NCBI RefSeq assembly: GCF_018342065.1
Contig: NZ_JAFDOE010000001.1
Coordinates: 744,001 to 808,000, forward strand
Reading direction: 5' to 3'
Source of the DNA: Citrobacter sp. FP75
Lineage (GTDB): Bacteria; Pseudomonadota; Gammaproteobacteria; Enterobacterales; Enterobacteriaceae
DNA length: 64,000 nt
In this document: piece by piece, positions 33,589 to 44,288 of the stretch
How positions within the stretch are numbered: the stretch's first letter is position 1
How the letters are laid out: each line of letters starts with the position of its first letter
Made by a program: the position numbers and the translations under genes
The notes under the pieces: model-generated
Database searches by the model: none
Told to the model about the DNA's origin: nothing
The model's input: only the letters and a program-made list of their open reading frames with translations

Positions 33589-34845
33589 ATGGCCTTTTCT
33601 CAAGCGGTCAGCGGTCTGAACGCTGCAGCGACCAACCTCGATGTCATTGGTAACAACATCGCCAACTCCGCGACCTACGGGTTTAAATCCGGTACCGCTT
33701 CCTTTGCGGATATGTTTGCCGGTTCTAAAGTAGGCCTGGGCGTTAAAGTAGCGGGTATTACCCAGGACTTTACCGATGGCACCACCACCAATACCGGGCG
33801 CGGCCTGGACGTTGCCATCAGCCAGAACGGTTTTTTCCGTATGGTCGACAGCAACGGTTCTGTTTTCTACAGCCGTAACGGTCAGTTCAAGCTCGATGAA
33901 AACCGCAATATCGTCAATATGCAGGGTTTGCAGCTGACGGGCTATCCGGCAACCGGTACGCCGCCGACGGTACAGCAGGGCGCGAATCCGGCACCGATTA
34001 CCATTCCCAATACGCTGATGGCGGCAAAAACCACCACCACCGCGTCGATGCAGATCAACCTGAACTCGACCGATAAGGTGCCAACGAAGACGCCATTTAG
34101 CGCAAGTGATGCGGACACCTACAACAAAAAAGGCACCGTGACCGTTTTCGATAGTCAGGGTAACGCCCATGACATGAATATTTTTTATGTCAAAAATGCG
34201 CAGAGTAACACCTGGGAAGTTCACACCCAGGATGCTTCGACCGGAGACGCTGCAAAATCTGCAGGGTTTATGCGTTTTAATGAGAATGGTGTGTTTTTAG
34301 GTATGAGCGCCACGGCCACCGAGGCGGTACCGACTCCTCCTGCACCAGCGTGGCCAACGAATATCGCGATTCAAACCGGTATGATTAATGGCGCAGACAC
34401 CGCAAATTTCTCTCTGAGCTTCCTCAACTCCATGCAGCAGAACACCGGTGCTAACAACATCGTTGCCACTAACCAGAACGGTTACAAACCGGGCGATCTG
34501 GTGAGCTACCAGATTAACGATGACGGCACCGTGGTCGGTAACTACTCCAACGAACAGAAGCAAATTCTGGGGCAGATCGTGCTGGCTAACTTCGCCAACA
34601 ACGAAGGACTGGCTTCTCAGGGTGACAACGTCTGGGCCGCGACTCAGTCCTCCGGCGTCGCACTGCTGGGCACCGCAGGCACCGGTAACTTCGGCACGCT
34701 GACCAACGGCGCACTGGAAGCATCAAACGTGGATTTGAGTAAAGAACTGGTGAACATGATCGTCGCCCAGCGTAACTATCAGTCGAACGCGCAGACCATC
34801 AAAACCCAGGATCAGATCCTCAACACGCTGGTCAACCTGCGCTAA
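33589..34845 (+). CDS. flgE: Flagellar hook protein FlgE
   Basis: Builds the hook, the universal joint between motor and filament. 418 residues, about 16 longer than E. coli FlgE (402 as remembered); the ends are conserved (SGLNAAATNLDVIGNNIANSATYGFKS; SNVDLSKELVNMIVAQRNYQ) and the extra length falls in the central surface domains (about 145-260, for example the PTPPAPAWPTN loop), which is where this family varies between strains. Confidence 0.96.
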   Translation: MAFSQAVSGLNAAATNLDVIGNNIANSATYGFKSGTASFADMFAGSKVGLGVKVAGITQDFTDGTTTNTGRGLDVAISQNGFFRMVDSNGSVFYSRNGQFKLDENRNIVNMQGLQLTGYPATGTPPTVQQGANPAPITIPNTLMAAKTTTTASMQINLNSTDKVPTKTPFSASDADTYNKKGTVTVFDSQGNAHDMNIFYVKNAQSNTWEVHTQDASTGDAAKSAGFMRFNENGVFLGMSATATEAVPTPPAPAWPTNIAIQTGMINGADTANFSLSFLNSMQQNTGANNIVATNQNGYKPGDLVSYQINDDGTVVGNYSNEQKQILGQIVLANFANNEGLASQGDNVWAATQSSGVALLGTAGTGNFGTLTNGALEASNVDLSKELVNMIVAQRNYQSNAQTIKTQDQILNTLVNLR

Positions 34846-34865
34846 GCGCCTGACGGGATGGCTTA

Positions 34866-36417
<1,552 letters not shown>

Positions 36418-36474
36418 CGTGTTGTCCGGTGGGGTGAAAGCCTCACCGGCACACTGATGTAGAAGATGAAGGCA

Positions 36475-37173
36475 ATGCGAAAATACGCGCTTCACCCATA
36501 CCCGATTACGGCCCTGCTGGTGGTTTCACTGACAGGATGTGCCTGGATCCCGGCCACGCCTCTGGTGCAGGGCGCGACCTCTGCTCAGCCGGTACCCGGC
36601 CCAGCGCCGGTGGCGAATGGATCAATATTTCAGTCGGCTCAGCCTGTTAACTATGGCTATCAGCCGCTATTTGAAGACCGCCGTCCGCGCAATATTGGCG
36701 ATACGCTGACTATCGTATTGCAGGAAAACGTCAGTGCGAGCAAAAGCTCCTCGGCTAATGCCAGCCGTGATGGCAAGACGAACTTTGGTTTTGATACCGT
36801 ACCGCGCTATCTGCAAGGGCTGTTTGGTAACGAACGTGCCGATGTGGAGGCCTCCGGCGGGAACTCCTTCAATGGCAAAGGTGGCGCGAATGCCCGTAAC
36901 ACCTTTAGCGGTACGCTGACCGTGACCGTCGATCAGGTACTGGTCAATGGCAATTTACACGTTGTGGGTGAAAAGCAGATCGCCATTAATCAGGGCACTG
37001 AATTTATCCGCTTCTCCGGGGTGGTTAACCCGCGCACCATCAGTGGCAGTAACTCTGTTCCGTCAACCCAGGTTGCGGATGCGCGTATCGAGTATGTCGG
37101 TAACGGCTATATCAACGAAGCGCAGAATATGGGCTGGTTGCAGCGTTTCTTCCTTAATTTGTCGCCGATGTAA
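36475..37173 (+). CDS. flgH: Flagellar L-ring lipoprotein FlgH
   Basis: Outer-membrane lipoprotein forming the L ring bushing. 232 residues; signal peptide with lipobox SLTGC, so Cys22 is lipidated; conserved [22 protein letters not shown] and [14 protein letters not shown] follow. ATG at 36475 (MRKYALH) matches the family length; an in-frame ATG at 36466 would add three residues and cannot be excluded, since GAAGG overlaps the gap between them. Confidence 0.95.
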   Translation: MRKYALHPYPITALLVVSLTGCAWIPATPLVQGATSAQPVPGPAPVANGSIFQSAQPVNYGYQPLFEDRRPRNIGDTLTIVLQENVSASKSSSANASRDGKTNFGFDTVPRYLQGLFGNERADVEASGGNSFNGKGGANARNTFSGTLTVTVDQVLVNGNLHVVGEKQIAINQGTEFIRFSGVVNPRTISGSNSVPSTQVADARIEYVGNGYINEAQNMGWLQRFFLNLSPM

Positions 37174-37185
37174 GCGAGGTCTTCA

Positions 37186-38283
37186 GTGCTTAAAACTCTT
37201 GTTGCAATGGTCCTGCTGTTGGCAACCTCACTGGCTCATGCCGATCGTATTCGCGATCTGACCAGCGTTCAGGGCGTGCGTGAAAACTCGCTGATTGGCT
37301 ACGGGCTGGTGGTGGGACTGGACGGTACGGGTGATCAGACAACCCAGACGCCGTTCACCACCCAAACGCTCAATAACATGCTTTCTCAACTGGGGATCAC
37401 CGTGCCGACCGGCACCAATATGCAGTTGAAAAACGTGGCGGCAGTAATGGTCACGGCATCTTTCCCGGCGTTTGGACGCCAGGGACAAACCATTGATGTC
37501 GTGGTCTCTTCAATGGGTAATGCCAAAAGCCTGCGCGGCGGGACGCTGCTGATGACTCCACTGAAAGGGGTCGATAGCCAGGTGTATGCGCTGGCACAGG
37601 GTAATATTTTAGTCGGTGGCGCGGGTGCGGCGGCGGGGGGCAGTAGCGTGCAGGTGAACCAGCTCAACGGTGGACGTATCACCAACGGGGCCACCATTGA
37701 ACGCGAGTTACCCAGCCAGTTTGGTGGGGGTAACAGCATCAACCTGCAGCTGAATAATGAAGATTTCACCATGGCGCAGCAGATAACCGACACCATCAAC
37801 CGCTCGCGTGGTTTTGGCAGCGCAACGGCGCTGGATGCGCGCACGATTCAGGTGCGTGTGCCAAGCGGCAATAGTTCGCAGGTGCGCTTCCTCGCCGATA
37901 TCCAGAATATGGAAGTAAACGTGACGCCGCAGGATGCGAAAGTGATTATCAACTCACGTACCGGGTCCGTTGTCATGAACCGCGAAGTCACGCTGGACAG
38001 CTGTGCCGTTGCCCAGGGCAATCTGTCGATTACGGTGAATCGCCAGGCCAACGTCAGCCAGCCGGATACACCGTTTGGTGGTGGGCAAACCGTGGTGACG
38101 CCACAAACCCAGATCGATATGCGCCAAAGCGGCGGCTCGTTGCAGAGCGTGCGCTCCAGCGCCAATTTGAACAACGTGGTTCGCGCACTCAATGCCCTCG
38201 GTGCCACGCCAATGGATTTGATGTCAATCCTGCAATCAATGCAAAGCGCGGGCTGTTTACGCGCCAAACTGGAAATCATCTGA
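37186..38283 (+). CDS. flgI: Flagellar P-ring protein FlgI
   Basis: Periplasmic subunit of the P ring in the peptidoglycan layer. 365 residues; GTG start; Sec signal ending ...SLAHA, mature start [13 protein letters not shown]. Two cysteines (LDSCAVAQG about 268 and SAGCLRAKL about 359) form the stabilising disulfide. The stop TGA shares one base with the flgJ ATG. Confidence 0.97.
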   Translation: MLKTLVAMVLLLATSLAHADRIRDLTSVQGVRENSLIGYGLVVGLDGTGDQTTQTPFTTQTLNNMLSQLGITVPTGTNMQLKNVAAVMVTASFPAFGRQGQTIDVVVSSMGNAKSLRGGTLLMTPLKGVDSQVYALAQGNILVGGAGAAAGGSSVQVNQLNGGRITNGATIERELPSQFGGGNSINLQLNNEDFTMAQQITDTINRSRGFGSATALDARTIQVRVPSGNSSQVRFLADIQNMEVNVTPQDAKVIINSRTGSVVMNREVTLDSCAVAQGNLSITVNRQANVSQPDTPFGGGQTVVTPQTQIDMRQSGGSLQSVRSSANLNNVVRALNALGATPMDLMSILQSMQSAGCLRAKLEII

Positions 38284-39233
38284 TGATTGGTGACAGCAAA
38301 CTGCTGACCAGCGCCGCCTGGGATGCACAATCGCTGAATGAACTGAAAGCGAAGGCGGGTCAGGATCCGGCGGCAAATATCCGTCCGGTCGCCCGCCAGG
38401 TTGAAGGGATGTTCGTGCAGATGATGCTGAAAAGTATGCGTGAAGCGCTGCCAAAAGACGGGGTCTTTAGCAGCGACTCGACGCGCTTATACACCAGTAT
38501 GTATGACCAGCAGATAGCTCAGCAGATGACGGCAGGCAAAGGCCTCGGGCTGGCAGAAATGATGGTTAAGCAGATGACCGAAGGGCAGGCGGCGCCTGCG
38601 GATGACGCGCCGCAGGTGCCGATGAAGTTTTCACTGGAAACGGTGACCAGCTATCAAAATCAGGCGCTGACGCAGATGGTGCGTAAAGCGTTACCGAAAG
38701 CAACGGAAAGCAATGATGAGCCGCTGTCGGGCGACAGTAAGGACTTCCTCGCTCAACTCTCGCTGCCGGCAAAACTGGCGAGTCAGCAAAGTGGGGTGCC
38801 GCATCATCTTATTCTGGCGCAGGCAGCGCTGGAATCCGGATGGGGGCAGCGACAAATCCGCCGTGAGAACGGTGAGCCGAGCTTCAACATTTTTGGCGTG
38901 AAGGCCACTGGAAGCTGGAAAGGGCCAACCACCGAAATCACCACCACCGAATATGAAAACGGTGAGGCGAAAAAGGTAAAAGCCAGATTCCGTGTCTATA
39001 GCTCTTACCTTGAAGCGCTGTCGGATTATGTCGGGCTGATATCGCGTAATCCGCGCTACGCCGCAGTCACCGGTGCGGCTACCGCGGAGCAGGGTGCACA
39101 GGCACTACAGAATGCAGGCTATGCCACCGACCCTCACTATGCGCGTAAATTAACCACGATGATCCAGCAGCTGAAGTCGATGAGCGAGAAAGTGAGCAAA
39201 ACCTACAGCAGCAATCTCGACAATCTGTTTTAA
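38283..39233 (+). CDS. flgJ: Rod cap and muramidase FlgJ
   Basis: Bifunctional: N-terminal half (about 1-150) caps the growing rod; C-terminal half is a peptidoglycan hydrolase that opens the wall for the rod. 316 residues. The glucosaminidase-type domain shows AALESGWGQRQI (catalytic Glu about 184), FNIFGVKATGSWKG and the conserved RNPRYAAV. Overlaps flgI by one base, and is followed by the sigma-28 promoter of flgKL. Confidence 0.96.
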   Translation: MIGDSKLLTSAAWDAQSLNELKAKAGQDPAANIRPVARQVEGMFVQMMLKSMREALPKDGVFSSDSTRLYTSMYDQQIAQQMTAGKGLGLAEMMVKQMTEGQAAPADDAPQVPMKFSLETVTSYQNQALTQMVRKALPKATESNDEPLSGDSKDFLAQLSLPAKLASQQSGVPHHLILAQAALESGWGQRQIRRENGEPSFNIFGVKATGSWKGPTTEITTTEYENGEAKKVKARFRVYSSYLEALSDYVGLISRNPRYAAVTGAATAEQGAQALQNAGYATDPHYARKLTTMIQQLKSMSEKVSKTYSSNLDNLF

Positions 39234-39238
39234 ATAGC

Positions 39239-39265
39239 TCAAGTCTACCCACCCGCTGCCGATAA
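39239..39265 (+). promoter_or_regulatory. Sigma-28 (FliA) promoter of flgKL
   Basis: TCAAGTCT, 11 bases, GCCGATAA: perfect -10 element and 6 of 8 in the -35 element, exact spacing, 33 bases before flgK. Gives the late, class 3 burst of hook-filament junction proteins. Confidence 0.9.
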
Positions 39266-39297
39266 TAACGAGTATTGAAGGATTACAAGGAACCTCC

Positions 39298-40956
39298 ATG
39301 TCCAGCTTGATTAACAACGCCATGAGTGGTCTTAGCGCAGCGCAGGCCGCGTTGAATACTGCCAGTAATAACATCTCCAGCTATAACGTGGCCGGGTATA
39401 CCCGACAGACGACCATTATGGCGCAAGCGAACAGCACGCTGGGTGCGGGGGGCTGGGTTGGCAATGGCGTCTATGTTTCTGGCGTGCAGCGTGAGTATGA
39501 CTCATTCATCACAAATCAGTTACGTGCAGCGCAGAACCAGAGCAGTGGCCTGACTACGCGTTATGAGCAAATGTCGAAAATCGATAATCTGCTCTCCAGC
39601 AAAACCAGTTCTATCTCTACCTCGATGCAGGGCTTTTTCACCAGCCTGCAGACGCTGGTCAGTAACGCGGAAGACCCGGCGGCGCGTCAGGCGCTGATCG
39701 GCAAAGCGGATGGTTTAGTCAACCAGTTTAAAACCACCGATCAGTATCTGCGCGATCAGGATAAGCAGGTTAACACCGCGATTTCCGCAAGCGTTGACCA
39801 GATCAACAACTACTCGAAGCAAATTGCCAGTCTCAATGACCAAATCTCTCGGCTGACCGGCGTCGGAGCGGGGGCTTCGCCTAACGATCTGCTGGATCAG
39901 CGTGACCAGTTGGTGAGCGAGCTGAACACGATTGTCGGCGTCGAGGTTAGCGTTCAGGATGGCGGCACCTACAACGTCACCATGGCGAATGGCTATTCTC
40001 TGGTGCAGGGCAGCAACGCGCGTCAGCTTGCGGCAGTACCGTCCAGCGCCGATCCAAGCCGGACCACCGTGGCGTATGTTGATGGGGTTGCCGGTAATAT
40101 TGAAATCCCGGAAAAACTGCTGAATACCGGTTCACTGGGCGGATTGTTGACTTTCCGGTCTCAGGAGCTGGATCAGACACGTAATACCCTCGGACAGTTG
40201 GCGCTTGCGTTTGCCGACGCGTTTAACACCCAGCATAAAGAAGGTTTTGATGCCAACGGCGATCAGGGCAAAGACTTCTTTGCTATCGGCAGCCCGTCCG
40301 TGCTCAGTAATGCCAAAAATACGGGAACTGGATCGTTAACAGCAAAAGTCACTGACGGTTCTGCTGTACAGGCTACAGATTATAAAATTGCTTTTGATGG
40401 CACAGACTGGCAGGTTACCCGCCTTGCAGACAATACCAGTTTTAAGGCTACCGTCACTGGTGGAAAAATGTCTTTTGACGGGATGGAAATCACAGTAGGT
40501 GCCGGTGCGAAAGCGAACGATAGCTTTATTCTGAAACCCGTGAGTAATGCCATCGTTGATATGAAAGTCATGGTGACCGACGAGTCGAAAATCGCCATGG
40601 CTGAAGTGTCCAAAAACGACCTTGATCCGAATGTTGATAAAGGTAAGAGCGATAACCGCAACGGTCAGAAACTGCTGGATTTGCAGACCAAGGCCACGGT
40701 CGGGAATAAAACCTTTAACGACGCCTACGCCACGCTGGTGAGCGATGTGGGGAACAAAACCGCGACGCTGAAAACCAGCGCCACCACCCAGAACAACGTG
40801 GTGACACAGCTTTATAAGCAGCAGCAGTCTATTTCCGGGGTTAACCTCGACGAAGAGTACGGTAATTTACAGCGCTATCAGCAGTACTACCTGGCTAATG
40901 CGCAAGTGCTGCAAACCGCGAATGCGCTGTTTGATGCACTGATTAATATTCGATAA
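39298..40956 (+). CDS. flgK: Hook-filament junction protein 1, FlgK
   Basis: First junction protein between hook and filament. 552 residues (E. coli 547). N-terminal helices with LSAAQAALNTASNNISSYNVAGYTRQ (about 11-36), the coiled-coil D1, and C-terminal NLQRYQQYYLANAQVLQTANALFDALINIR. The middle region (about 340-440, AKVTDGSAVQATDYKIAFDG and neighbours) is the variable D2/D3 part. RBS AAGGAAC; own sigma-28 promoter plus read-through from flgJ. Confidence 0.96.
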   Translation: MSSLINNAMSGLSAAQAALNTASNNISSYNVAGYTRQTTIMAQANSTLGAGGWVGNGVYVSGVQREYDSFITNQLRAAQNQSSGLTTRYEQMSKIDNLLSSKTSSISTSMQGFFTSLQTLVSNAEDPAARQALIGKADGLVNQFKTTDQYLRDQDKQVNTAISASVDQINNYSKQIASLNDQISRLTGVGAGASPNDLLDQRDQLVSELNTIVGVEVSVQDGGTYNVTMANGYSLVQGSNARQLAAVPSSADPSRTTVAYVDGVAGNIEIPEKLLNTGSLGGLLTFRSQELDQTRNTLGQLALAFADAFNTQHKEGFDANGDQGKDFFAIGSPSVLSNAKNTGTGSLTAKVTDGSAVQATDYKIAFDGTDWQVTRLADNTSFKATVTGGKMSFDGMEITVGAGAKANDSFILKPVSNAIVDMKVMVTDESKIAMAEVSKNDLDPNVDKGKSDNRNGQKLLDLQTKATVGNKTFNDAYATLVSDVGNKTATLKTSATTQNNVVTQLYKQQQSISGVNLDEEYGNLQRYQQYYLANAQVLQTANALFDALINIR

Positions 40957-40970
40957 GGGAGAGGGACACA

Positions 40971-41924
40971 ATGCGTATCAGCACCCAGATGATGTACCAG
41001 CAGAATATGCGCGGCATCACTAACTCTCAGGCTGAATGGATGAAGTTTGGTGAGCAAATGTCGACGGGCAAGCGGGTGATCAACCCGTCTGACGATCCGA
41101 TTGCTGCGTCACAGGCTGTCGTACTGTCTCAGGCTCAGGCACAAAACAGCCAATATACGCTGGCGCGCACGTTTGCGACGCAGAAAGTGTCGCTGGAAGA
41201 GAACGTATTAGGACGGGCAACGACGGCGATTACCACTGCTCAGGAAAAGATCGTCAGCGCCGGGAACGGTACGTTAAGTGACGATAACCGGGCATCCTTA
41301 GCCAAGGATTTAGAGGGGATCCGTGACCAGCTAATGAATCTGGCAAACAGTACCGACGGCAATGGTCGCTATATTTTTGGCGGATACAAAACAGAGTCCG
41401 CGCCGTTTGCGCAGACAGATGGTGCCTACAGTGGCGGCACAACAAATGTAACCCAGCAGGTGGATGCAGCCCGTTCGATGGTGATTGGCCACACCGGGGA
41501 CAAAATTTTTAATTCCATAACCAGTAATGCTGTTCCTGAACCTGACGGGAGCAAGTCAGAAACGAATTTATTTGTCATGCTGGATACCGCCATTGACGCA
41601 TTAAAAACGCCAATTGAAGGCAATGATGCAGAAAAAGCAAAGGCCGCAGCTGCGATTGATAAAACCAGCCGGGGCCTGAAGAACTCGCTCAATAACGTTC
41701 TGTCTGTGCGGGCTGAATTAGGCACGCAGCTCAGTGAACTGAGTTCACTGGATTCGCTGGGGGCCGATCGTGCGTTAGGGCAAACTCAGCAGATGAGTGA
41801 CCTGGTGGACGTGGACTGGAATGCGGCAATTTCGTCCTACGTGATGCAGCAAGCTGCGCTACAAGCATCCTATAAAGCGTTTACTGATATGCAGGGAATG
41901 TCGTTGTTCCAGCTAAATCGCTAA
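40971..41924 (+). CDS. flgL: Hook-filament junction protein 3, FlgL
   Basis: Second junction protein, flagellin-like. 317 residues (E. coli 317): N-terminal flagellin signature MRISTQMMYQQNM, EQMSTGKRVINPSDDPIAASQA, and C-terminal helix DLVDVDWNAAISSYVMQQAALQ. Fourteen bases after flgK, preceded by GGGAGAGGG. Ends the flagellar cluster; a strong terminator follows. Confidence 0.96.
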   Translation: MRISTQMMYQQNMRGITNSQAEWMKFGEQMSTGKRVINPSDDPIAASQAVVLSQAQAQNSQYTLARTFATQKVSLEENVLGRATTAITTAQEKIVSAGNGTLSDDNRASLAKDLEGIRDQLMNLANSTDGNGRYIFGGYKTESAPFAQTDGAYSGGTTNVTQQVDAARSMVIGHTGDKIFNSITSNAVPEPDGSKSETNLFVMLDTAIDALKTPIEGNDAEKAKAAAAIDKTSRGLKNSLNNVLSVRAELGTQLSELSSLDSLGADRALGQTQQMSDLVDVDWNAAISSYVMQQAALQASYKAFTDMQGMSLFQLNR

Positions 41925-41967
41925 CGCCTGTTTTTGAAACATATCATGAAACTGGATATGTTTGTCT

Positions 41968-42004
41968 GCCCGCTCCACTTACACCCCGGAGCGGGCATTT
42001 TTTT
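41968..42004. terminator. Terminator after flgL
   Basis: Stem GCCCGCTCC / GGAGCGGGC (9 bp) with an 11-base loop, followed on the plus strand by ATTTTTTT. It lies within four bases of the stop of the opposing MFS gene, and may serve both. Confidence 0.9.
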
Positions 42005-43202
42005 AGGCCGTTGTTGTCCGATTTGCCGCCGGGTGACCTGTTAGCCTTATCACTAGCGCAATCGCGCCGCTGACGGTCGCCAGCCCGACAACCCCTTCCC
42101 AGTTCGCCAGAGTGTATACCTGACTTCCGAGGATTGAACCCAGCGCCATGCCGATGAACACCAGGGTAAACAGCAGGGCGTTCAGGCGACCCCGGGCCTG
42201 AGGCTCCAGGTTATAGACCAGATTTTGATGGGCCACCAGGCTGGATTGCAGGCCAAGATCAAAGCCGACCGCTGAAAATGCAATCAGCAACCACTGTCCC
42301 TGTACCGGCAGAGCGGGCAGTAAGAACATCAGCGCGAATGAAAGCGTCACTAACAATGCGCCCAGTTGAGTCACTTTTTCGCTACCCACCCTGTCCGCAA
42401 GATACCCTGCTAGCGGTGCTGCAAACGCTCCCGCAGCCCCGGCGATGCCAAAAGCACCGGCCACTGCGCTGCCCATGTGATAGTGCTCAGATAACATCAC
42501 CGCCAATGTTGACCAGAAGGCGCTGAAGGCAATTGACAGGAATCCCTGAGCCAGCGCCGCCTGGCGCAGCGCAGGATAACGTTGCCAGAGTTTAGCCATT
42601 GAGATCATTAATGATGGATAGCTCAGCGTGGAATGGGTCGCAAAGCGAGGCAGCATTTTCCACATTACGGTGGTAATCATGGCAATACTGACGGCGGCGA
42701 GTTGATACATTTCTCGCCAGCCAAACGCTTCGCCCACCAGGCCGCTGACGGTGCGTGAAAGTAAAATTCCCAGTAACAGGCCGGTCATCACCGTTCCCAC
42801 CGTTTTTCCCTGTTTGCCCGCAGGTGCAAGAATGGCCGCTGCGGGAACGATGTCCTGCGCCATGGTTGCCGCTACCCCTATCAACAGGCTAATTATCAGC
42901 AGTGAATGCAGTTGTCCACTAAAGCTACAGGCCAGAAGCAGCGCAGCAAGTAATACGCTCTTCAGCAGGATGAGCGTCCGGCGGTCATAGCGGTCGCCGA
43001 GCGGCAAGAGAAACAAAATCCCCAGCGCGTACCCCGCCTGGGTGAACGTCGGCACCAGCCCCATACCGGTGAGGCTTAAAGTCAAATCCTGGCCGATCAA
43101 TGGCAGAAGTGGCTGGGCATAGTAGATAGCCGCCACGCTGAATCCAGCGCCTGACGCCAGAACAAATATGATCCAACGGGAAAATGCAGTAGATGTGTTC
43201 AC
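42003..43202 (-). CDS. MFS transporter, drug-exporter-like
   Basis: Inner-membrane major facilitator with 12 predicted helices, 399 residues; substrate unknown. Motif A is PLGDRYDRRT after helix 2; helix 4-5 contains GVAATMAQDIVPAAAIL and GTVMTGLLLGILLSRTVSGL, as in DHA1-type exporters of the YnfM/YgaY kind. I prefer GTG at 43202 as start because GAGGA lies six bases before it; the GTG at 43220 would make GAGGA coding. Divergent from a broken LysR gene, the usual layout of a regulator with its target. Not present between flgL and rne in E. coli as I remember it, so a lineage-specific insertion. Confidence 0.85.
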   Translation of the reverse strand: MNTSTAFSRWIIFVLASGAGFSVAAIYYAQPLLPLIGQDLTLSLTGMGLVPTFTQAGYALGILFLLPLGDRYDRRTLILLKSVLLAALLLACSFSGQLHSLLIISLLIGVAATMAQDIVPAAAILAPAGKQGKTVGTVMTGLLLGILLSRTVSGLVGEAFGWREMYQLAAVSIAMITTVMWKMLPRFATHSTLSYPSLMISMAKLWQRYPALRQAALAQGFLSIAFSAFWSTLAVMLSEHYHMGSAVAGAFGIAGAAGAFAAPLAGYLADRVGSEKVTQLGALLVTLSFALMFLLPALPVQGQWLLIAFSAVGFDLGLQSSLVAHQNLVYNLEPQARGRLNALLFTLVFIGMALGSILGSQVYTLANWEGVVGLATVSGAIALVIRLTGHPAANRTTTA

Positions 43203-43285
43203 AAATGATTCCTCAATCACAGGATGTGCGGCTATTTTTATCCTTCAGTGAGTGGTGCGGTAGCGAGCGCAGTGGTAAAACAGTT

Positions 43286-43300
43286 ATACGTAATACGTAT
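43286..43300. promoter_or_regulatory. Perfect 15-bp palindrome, likely LysR operator
   Basis: ATACGTA, A, TACGTAT in the gap between the divergent MFS gene and LysR gene. It has the T-N11-A form of LysR-type sites and sits where such a regulator would control both promoters. Confidence 0.72.
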
Positions 43301-43313
43301 GAAGAAATTGAGA

Positions 43314-44248
43314 ATGATTAAAAATGAACGTATAGACAGGGTGGAACTCATGCGCACATTTGTGCGCATCGTTGAGGCAGGCTCGCTTTCAGCAGCGGCA
43401 AAACAGATGGGACAACTCAGGCTACCGTCAGTCGGCGGTTGCAATCCCTGGAAACACTGCTGGGTGTAAAACTGATTTTACGCACCACCCATGCGATGAA
43501 ACTGACCGATGACGGCGAACGAGGATATCAGCATGCTAAGCATATTATCGACGCCTGGCTGGCACTGGAAGATGGGCTGAATGTCACGGAGGATGAACCG
43601 GTTGGCACGCTGCGGGTGCGGGCGCCACATGCGTTTGGTCAGCAACAACTGCTCGAACCGTTGCTGCAATTTCTTGCCCGCTATCCACAGTTATCGGTGG
43701 AGTGGATGCTCAATGACAAAACCGTCGATTTTCTTAGCGACAATATTGACTGTGCGATCCGGGTTGGCGCAGAAGTCGATCCGGCAACGGTCTCTGTGCT
43801 ACTGGCCGAGGTCCCCCGTAGCCTGGTGATCAGTCCGGCATTACTGGCGCAATATGACGACATTACGTATCCCGAGCAGTTATCAACGTTACCGTGGATT
43901 GCTGTAAACACGTTTTATCAGCACAGCATTTCCCTAACCGAACGGCAGCGTAGCCATTCTGTCACGGTAGATATTTCGCCCCGATTAAGCACGGACAGCA
44001 TTTATGTCGCCAGAAATGCAGCCCTGGCGGGACTGGGAGTGACTATTGTGTCAAGCTGGATGGTCGAGGAAGATATTGCCAACGAACGACTGGTTGCGCT
44101 GCTACCCGAATGGCATGCGGCGTCGTTGCCTGTGCATCTGGTCTATCCCTGGGCGCGTTACTATCCGACCCGATTACGCAAATTTTTAGCCTTAATGAAG
44201 GATGTTATGCCGCAGCTAACGGGGATGAAACGCGTAGAACCGATATAA
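43314..44248 (+). pseudogene. LysR-type regulator, one-base frameshift
   Basis: Reads as a LysR-type regulator in two frames. Frame one runs MIKNERIDRVELMRTFVRIVEAGSLSAAAKQMG to about 43411; one base is missing there and the homologous reading continues in the next frame as TTQATVSRRLQSLETLLGVKL, then the effector domain to 44248. The joined product would be about 311 residues, with the helix-turn-helix at about 31-50 broken exactly inside the recognition helix. A deletion in the G-run at 43409-43411 (GGGG to GGG) explains it. Either a true pseudogene or an assembly error. Start uncertain: 43314, or 43350 (better ribosome site GGTGGAA). Confidence 0.85.
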
Positions 44249-44274
44249 AAAAGCCGACCCGGAGGTCGGCTTTG
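44249..44274. terminator. Bidirectional terminator between LysR gene and rne
   Basis: 10-bp stem AAAGCCGACC / GGTCGGCTTT with a CGGA loop, flanked by A-run on the left and TTT on the right, so it can end rne on the minus strand and the LysR transcript on the plus strand. Confidence 0.88.
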
Positions 44275-44288
44275 ATGTTGATTACGGC

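Noticed and set aside
33559-34224. 221-codon open frame antisense to flgE
   Set aside because: Shadow; no ribosome site or homology recognisable.
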